A stretch of 64,000 bases of DNA from the NCBI GenBank assembly GCA_020002185.1, contig CM034531.1, positions 79,725,738 to 79,789,737 of the forward strand, in the 5' to 3' direction. Of this stretch, positions 60,601 to 64,000 are shown one piece after another. Source of the stretch: Paraescarpia echinospica (lineage: Eukaryota; Annelida; Polychaeta; Sabellida; Siboglinidae). The first letter of the stretch is position 1. Every line of letters starts with the position of its first letter. The translations under genes were made by a program, and so were the position numbers. The notes under the pieces were generated by a model. That model was not told where the DNA came from, did no database searches, and worked only from the letters and a program-made list of their open reading frames with translations.

Positions 60601-62417
60601 TTTTATCTGACCCCTCAGTGAGACCAACGTATCTTACTGATGTTAACAAAAATAAATAAATATATGAAAATCAATAATTGTTTGCAGAAGGCCATATCTC
60701 TGTTAATACTGAACATACACTGTATGTTAACCAGATTTGGAGTACTAATTATGACATTTGGTTGTATATTACCATGGCTATGGATTTTTTTAGTGTAATG
60801 AAGAGGCATGCATCCTGGAAATTATTCCGAGCCAACAACTGTATGTGTCAAGAATCATTAGCTAGAATGCTCCTTTGCCAGATTTGATGGTTTTAAGATG
60901 TAGAGCCGACTTCAATGACTGTTTTGATATGGGACTTCAGGTTTACGCATTTTTCAAAGTGTCATGAAAAATGCTCAGATCTAAAGAACAATCATTGAAG
61001 CCAGATATCTGTGATCCAACCTAGTAGGAAGATTTAACAAGAATTCCGTCCAGAGCCACAAGCTCCAGATGGCCTGTGAACAAGGAAGCCTTTGGCTTAT
61101 CGAGAGTCCACAATTTTCACCTATGTATAACACACCATCCCCAGATAGCTGTCAATTGTATTTTTAAACATATTCATACACAATCATCAAATAATTTGTT
61201 CGTCATTTATTGTCTTGTGTGAGAATCAGTACTTTCTCACATAGAACCTACGCTGTTCCTTGACTAATGCTGCATTGTGCCCTCTGGTTCTACTGCCTTC
61301 TTTAATTTTGAAGAAAATAGTTCTATCAATATCTTCATAACTATACAATATTTTAAAAACTTCTGTTTGGTCTCCTCTTAGACTCCTACTCTCTAGAGTT
61401 GTTGTGGAGCGCAGTGGTGCAGTGGCTAGAGCACCGGACTCTCGACCGAGAGAACCCGGGTTCGAATCTTATGCTGCGGTGTTGAACCTTGGGCAAATTT
61501 GTTCACTCTACATTGCTCCAGTTCACTCAGCTGTATGAATGAGTACCTGGCTATATACAGTGGTGGATATTTGTGTATGAATAGTCTTCGCACATTAATT
61601 GTAGCATAGCTGAATGCTTCCCAGAGAAGTCAAGATGGTGTTCAATTGAACGGGTCTGCCAAGGAGTAAAGTGTAGTGCTTTTAGCAGTCCTGAGGACTG
61701 GATACTGCGCTGTATAAGAACTTTCTTTTACTTTTTGTAGACAAACATGGGAAGCGCTACCACGAGAGAGATGGGAAGTACCCACCTGGGAATAGAACTG
61801 TTGTAGGAAGGCTTTCTTGGCCGGAGGAATCATCTCCTCCAGGTGGGGCTGTAAGAACTCCATCTGCTCTGCGAGGAAGACTCTGCAAACGTCCGGCGAC
61901 ACAAAATTACACTAGTTGACATACTGGTTGACACACTAGTTGGATAATGTCAGATGGCAAGAGTATGATAGTATTGATACATGCTACTGTTTACGCATGA
62001 ATCTTAGAATACTACATTGATTTTTACACGTAGTTGTAATGCCAATGTTTATATATCTGAGCTGTTATTCACAACATTTTGTTTCACGTATTGTTTAATT
62101 TAAAGAAATAAGAGTGAATATACATTAGGTAATGAGCTTCCATTGGAAACAATACGGTATCTGTAAGAAACGTTTCACAAATTGTCTTACAAGGACTCTG
62201 TGGCTACAAGTCTCTCAGAGAGACCAAAGAGAGATGCTGCGGTTGCCATGGTGACAGCCGGAGACAGATGCGGCTGCGCTACTTTGTCATCCACACCAGC
62301 AAGTGCTGCCCCCTGTTGGAGCAGCTGCAACTGATCCTCGTCCAGAATGAGGTTGTCCTTGATACGCTTCAAGGTCGTCAGGAGTTTGTTGCCGAGAGAT
62401 CTTTCGTTGCTTTCATT
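54566..62417 (-). CDS. VPS50: VPS50 (syndetin), last seven coding exons
   Basis: VPS50 is the specific subunit of the EARP complex (with VPS51, VPS52 and VPS53), a tether at recycling endosomes that returns cargo to the cell surface; in neurons it also serves dense-core vesicle maturation. Seven minus-strand exons (62191-62417, 61786-61882, 60375-60533, 57370-57491, 56798-56896, 55640-55730, 54566-54679) join with matching phases into 302 residues plus stop. They match the conserved C-terminal part of animal VPS50 in order: [67 protein letters not shown], and a basic end. The human protein is about 960 residues, so roughly two thirds lies beyond 64000. Introns hold several mobile elements; exons are clean and GC-richer than introns. 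Confidence 0.96.
55543..55631. repeat. (TG)n-rich microsatellite
   Basis: Imperfect GT repeat in the last VPS50 intron, starting about 10 bp beyond the donor of the 55640-55730 exon. Confidence 0.9.
55640..55730 (-). CDS. VPS50: VPS50 exon (2nd from the end)
   Basis: Acceptor TCGTAG|ACCGAT and donor CACAAG|GTAGGG. One base plus 30 codons starting [10 protein letters not shown] and ending L-R-E-H-K, phase 0. A CA-type microsatellite (minus strand) begins right after the donor. Confidence 0.95.
55949..56646. mobile_element. 698-bp TTAA-flanked TIR element
   Basis: GGCCAGACACGGCAGGT at the left pairs with ACCTGGGGTGTCTGGCC at the right. TTAA flanks both sides (55945-55948 and 56647-56650), the target duplication of piggyBac/Kolobok-type elements. 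The interior is AT-rich without a transposase. It sits in the VPS50 intron between exons 55640-55730 and 56798-56896. Confidence 0.88.
56798..56896 (-). CDS. VPS50: VPS50 exon (3rd from the end)
   Basis: Acceptor TTTAAG|ATATGC and donor CTCAG|GTACAG. One base, 32 codons and two bases. It contains [15 protein letters not shown] short (GGTT)n run, as read on the minus strand, follows the donor within 20 bp. Confidence 0.95.
57370..57491 (-). CDS. VPS50: VPS50 exon (4th from the end)
   Basis: Acceptor TTGCAG|GAGTTT and donor GAAGG|GTGAGT. 40 codons plus two bases. It includes E-F-S-Q-F-N-R-S-L and [12 protein letters not shown]. Open frames seen on the plus strand here are its shadow. Confidence 0.95.
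57492..58759. other. VPS50: VPS50 intron sequence, nothing recognised
   Basis: AT-rich intron. A TGTGACCC word at 58058 resembles the end of the 20152-20787 element, but no partner end was found. Confidence 0.5.
58760..59330 (+). pseudogene. LINE reverse transcriptase fragment in VPS50 intron
   Basis: Antisense to VPS50. Blocks in order are [13 protein letters not shown] (58930), [12 protein letters not shown] (59060), a G-V-x-Q-G-E-N-L block interrupted by a TAG at 59104, P-L-L-F-A-I-Y-L-N, and Y-A-D-D-T near 59260 in another frame. At least one stop and one frameshift disable it. It is a different lineage from the CR1/L2-like copies because its finger-palm spacing and words differ. Confidence 0.75.
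59519..59588. repeat. 38-bp direct duplication
   Basis: AATATTAATTTTCTATGTTT then GTCACCTACA occurs twice, at 59521 and 59559. Confidence 0.85.
59930..60280. repeat. Two diverged copies of a dispersed repeat
   Basis: Words such as CAATCAAATACAGATTTCT, CCCTAAGATA and TATGCAAAATTAGA recur about 145 bp apart. The end at 60230-60278 contains a small hairpin-like CCTTGGACCTTCGGCCAAAGG. Confidence 0.6.
60375..60533 (-). CDS. VPS50: VPS50 exon (5th from the end)
   Basis: Acceptor TCATCAG|ACCGTG and donor CTACAG|GTGTGT. Exactly 53 codons, phase 0 on both sides. It includes [12 protein letters not shown] and [11 protein letters not shown]. Confidence 0.95.
61035..61400 (-). pseudogene. CR1/L2-like LINE 3' end, second copy
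   Basis: Reverse complement similar by eye to the plus-strand LINE at 19180-19520. Shared words include GGACTCTCGATAAGCCAAAG, the R-T-R-G-H-x-x-x-L-x-K-E-Q coding block and the L-R-G-D-Q block. 5' truncated, no polymerase core left. Confidence 0.8.
61401..61737 (+). mobile_element. tRNA-derived SINE
   Basis: The head GGAGCGCAGTGGTGCAGTGG, CTAGAGC and then GGGTTCGAATC has clear A-box and B-box sequences. The body includes GAGTACCTGGCTATATACAG and the 3' part CTGAGGACTGGATACTGCGC. It ends in a TTTTACTTTTT tail. It abuts the LINE fragment at its left and stops about 50 bp before a VPS50 exon. It is antisense to VPS50. Confidence 0.85.
61786..61882 (-). CDS. VPS50: VPS50 exon (6th from the end)
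   Basis: Acceptor TTTGCAG|AGTC and donor TCCCAG|GTGGGT. One base plus 32 codons starting [10 protein letters not shown]. Starting the peptide at an upstream ATG would read intron sequence. A SINE ends only about 50 bp past the donor. Confidence 0.94.
62191..62417 (-). CDS. VPS50: VPS50 exon (7th from the end)
   Basis: Acceptor CTTCAG|AATGAA and donor TCCTT|GTAAGA. 75 codons plus two bases. It covers the linker with [10 protein letters not shown] and ends in the conserved A-T-E-S-L, whose leucine codon is split with the next exon. Confidence 0.93.
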
Positions 62418-62942
62418 CTGAAGGTCATGATATGCAAATGAGTCAACACAACATTGTTTTTAAGGGAATTTACAATAATTCTCATGGAGTAAATCACATG
62501 CAGGTAGTTGGTGGTTTTGTATCGTTAAAGATTTAATGTGCAAATTATCTGAATTTGTCTACCATAAAATGCATCTAAACTAACAATGTAACTACAAGTT
62601 TTAATCTTTATTGTTGTAGTATATTTACTCTCAGAAATTTTTCAGGAATTTGTAGAACATAACTCACTGTAATTTACTTTTAATGCTGCAGATTTAGTGG
62701 CGTATCTTTAACTGTTTCAGTGCCAGCCAAAACTATGCTGATGTACAAGAAGTGCCAAGCCTTTTTTAAGACTCGCACATTGTTTTAAACATGTATTTTT
62801 ATGCGCTTAGTGTTCAAATATCACTAAGTAAACTATACATTTCCTGAAAGGGCAAATAATTTTCTAATTAGTTTCAAAACGTTATAGTCAGATGAGCCAA
62901 TATAACATACTTTCACTAATACATATGTGCAAATTAGAGAAC
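62418..62942. other. VPS50: VPS50 intron sequence, nothing recognised
   Basis: AT-rich sequence between the first visible VPS50 exon and the terminal tandem array. Confidence 0.55.
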
Positions 62943-63992
62943 AATTAATGCAATACTGAATTGTAGTACAATGGAACCTTGGTATTAATACAATACTGAA
63001 TGGTAGTACAGTGGAACCTTGGTATTAATACAATACTGAATGATTGTACAGTGGAACCTTAGTATTAATACAATACTGAATGATTGTACAGTGGAACCTT
63101 AGTATTAATGCAATACTGAATGATTGTACAGTGGAACCTTAGTATTAATGCAATACTGAATGGTAGTACAGTGGAACCTTGGTATTAATACAATACTGAA
63201 TGATTGTACAGTGGAACCTTAGTATTAATGCAATACTGAATGGTAGTACAGTGGAACCTTGGTATTAATGCAATACTGAATGGTAGAACAGTGGAACCTT
63301 GGTATTAATGCAATACTGAATGATTGTACAGTGGCACCTTAGTATTAATGCAATACTGAATGGTAGTACAGTGGAACCTTGGTATTAATACAATACTGAA
63401 TGATTGTACAGTGGAACCTTAGTATTAATGCAATACTGAATGGTAGTACAGTGGAACCTTGGTATTAATGCAATACTGAATGATTGTACAGTGGAACCTT
63501 AGTATTAATGCAATACTGAATGGTAGTACAGTGGAACCTTGGTATTAATGCAATACTGAATGATTGTACAGTGGAACCTTAGTATTAATGCAATACTGAA
63601 TGGAGTACAGTGGAACCTTGGTATTAATGCAATACTGAATGGTAGAACAGTGGAACCTTGGTATTAATGCAATACTGAATGGTAGAACAGTGGAACCTTG
63701 GTATTAATACAATACTGAATGATTGTACAGTGGAACCTTGGTATTAATACAATACTGAATGATTGTACAGTGGAACCTTAGTATTAATGCAATACTGAAT
63801 GGTAGTACAGTGGAACCTTGGTATTAATGCAATACTGAATGATTGTACAGTGGAACCTTAGTATTAATGCAATACTGAATGGTAGTACAGTGGAACCTTG
63901 GTATTAATGCAATACTGAATGATTGTACAGTGGAACCTTAGTATTAATGCAATACTGAATGGTAGTACAGTGGAACCTTAGTATTAATGCAA
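62943..63992. repeat. 40-bp minisatellite, about 26 copies
   Basis: The unit is TGATTGTACAGTGGAACCTT plus AGTATTAATGCAATACTGAA. Two main variants (GATTGTACAG with TTAGTATT, and GGTAGTACAG with TTGGTATT) often alternate, giving an 80-bp higher-order unit. The array reaches almost to the window edge and probably lies in a VPS50 intron. Confidence 0.96.
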
Positions 63993-64000
63993 TCAGAGCT

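Noticed and set aside
61401..61475. Functional tRNA gene
   Set aside because: A and B boxes are present but the sequence continues into a SINE body and tail and no good acceptor stem is formed.

Overview
This is an AT-rich animal genome segment, probably from a marine invertebrate. Coding exons are short and split by GT-AG introns. The mobile elements are of animal type: CR1/L2-like and other LINE fragments, hAT, P/THAP and TTAA elements, and tRNA-derived SINEs. I infer a lophotrochozoan-like invertebrate; the species cannot be fixed from the sequence alone. There are no bacterial features.

Layout. From 1 to about 28 kb the window is dominated by tandem arrays with unrelated units of 65, 25, 46, 52, 20, 39, 35 and 40 bp, about 11 kb in total. 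Between them lie decayed LINE 3' ends, a SINE, a TIR element (20152-20787) and one candidate exon coding an octapeptide repeat (13046-13404). A GC/CpG-rich stretch at 31.5-32.7 kb carries a clear first coding exon on the minus strand (31972 down to 31691) of a gene I cannot name.

From 33.3 to 52.3 kb is a cluster of mobile elements. There is a complete DNA transposon (33340-36608) with 27-bp inverted ends, a 6-bp target duplication, a broken transposase and a set of 14-bp repeats outside the coding part. Next come LINE fragments, a 1.16-kb palindrome holding two SINE heads, and a P-element/THAP relic split by a small TIR element. A foldback element with arms of about 1.24 kb (43241-49253) has one arm split by an apparently intact 3.2-kb hAT transposon encoding a 701-residue transposase. 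Finally, two nested non-autonomous hAT-type elements (50204-52329) keep both 8-bp target duplications.

From 54.5 to 62.4 kb the minus strand holds the last seven coding exons of VPS50 (syndetin), a subunit of the EARP endosomal recycling complex. All splice phases agree and the stop and a poly(A) signal are present; the 5' exons lie beyond the right edge. Its introns contain a TTAA-flanked element, LINE fragments and a SINE. The window ends in a 40-bp tandem array at 62.9-64 kb.

Only VPS50, the unnamed minus-strand first exon and the hAT transposase can be called functional-looking genes with fair confidence. Most of the rest is repeat or relic sequence.
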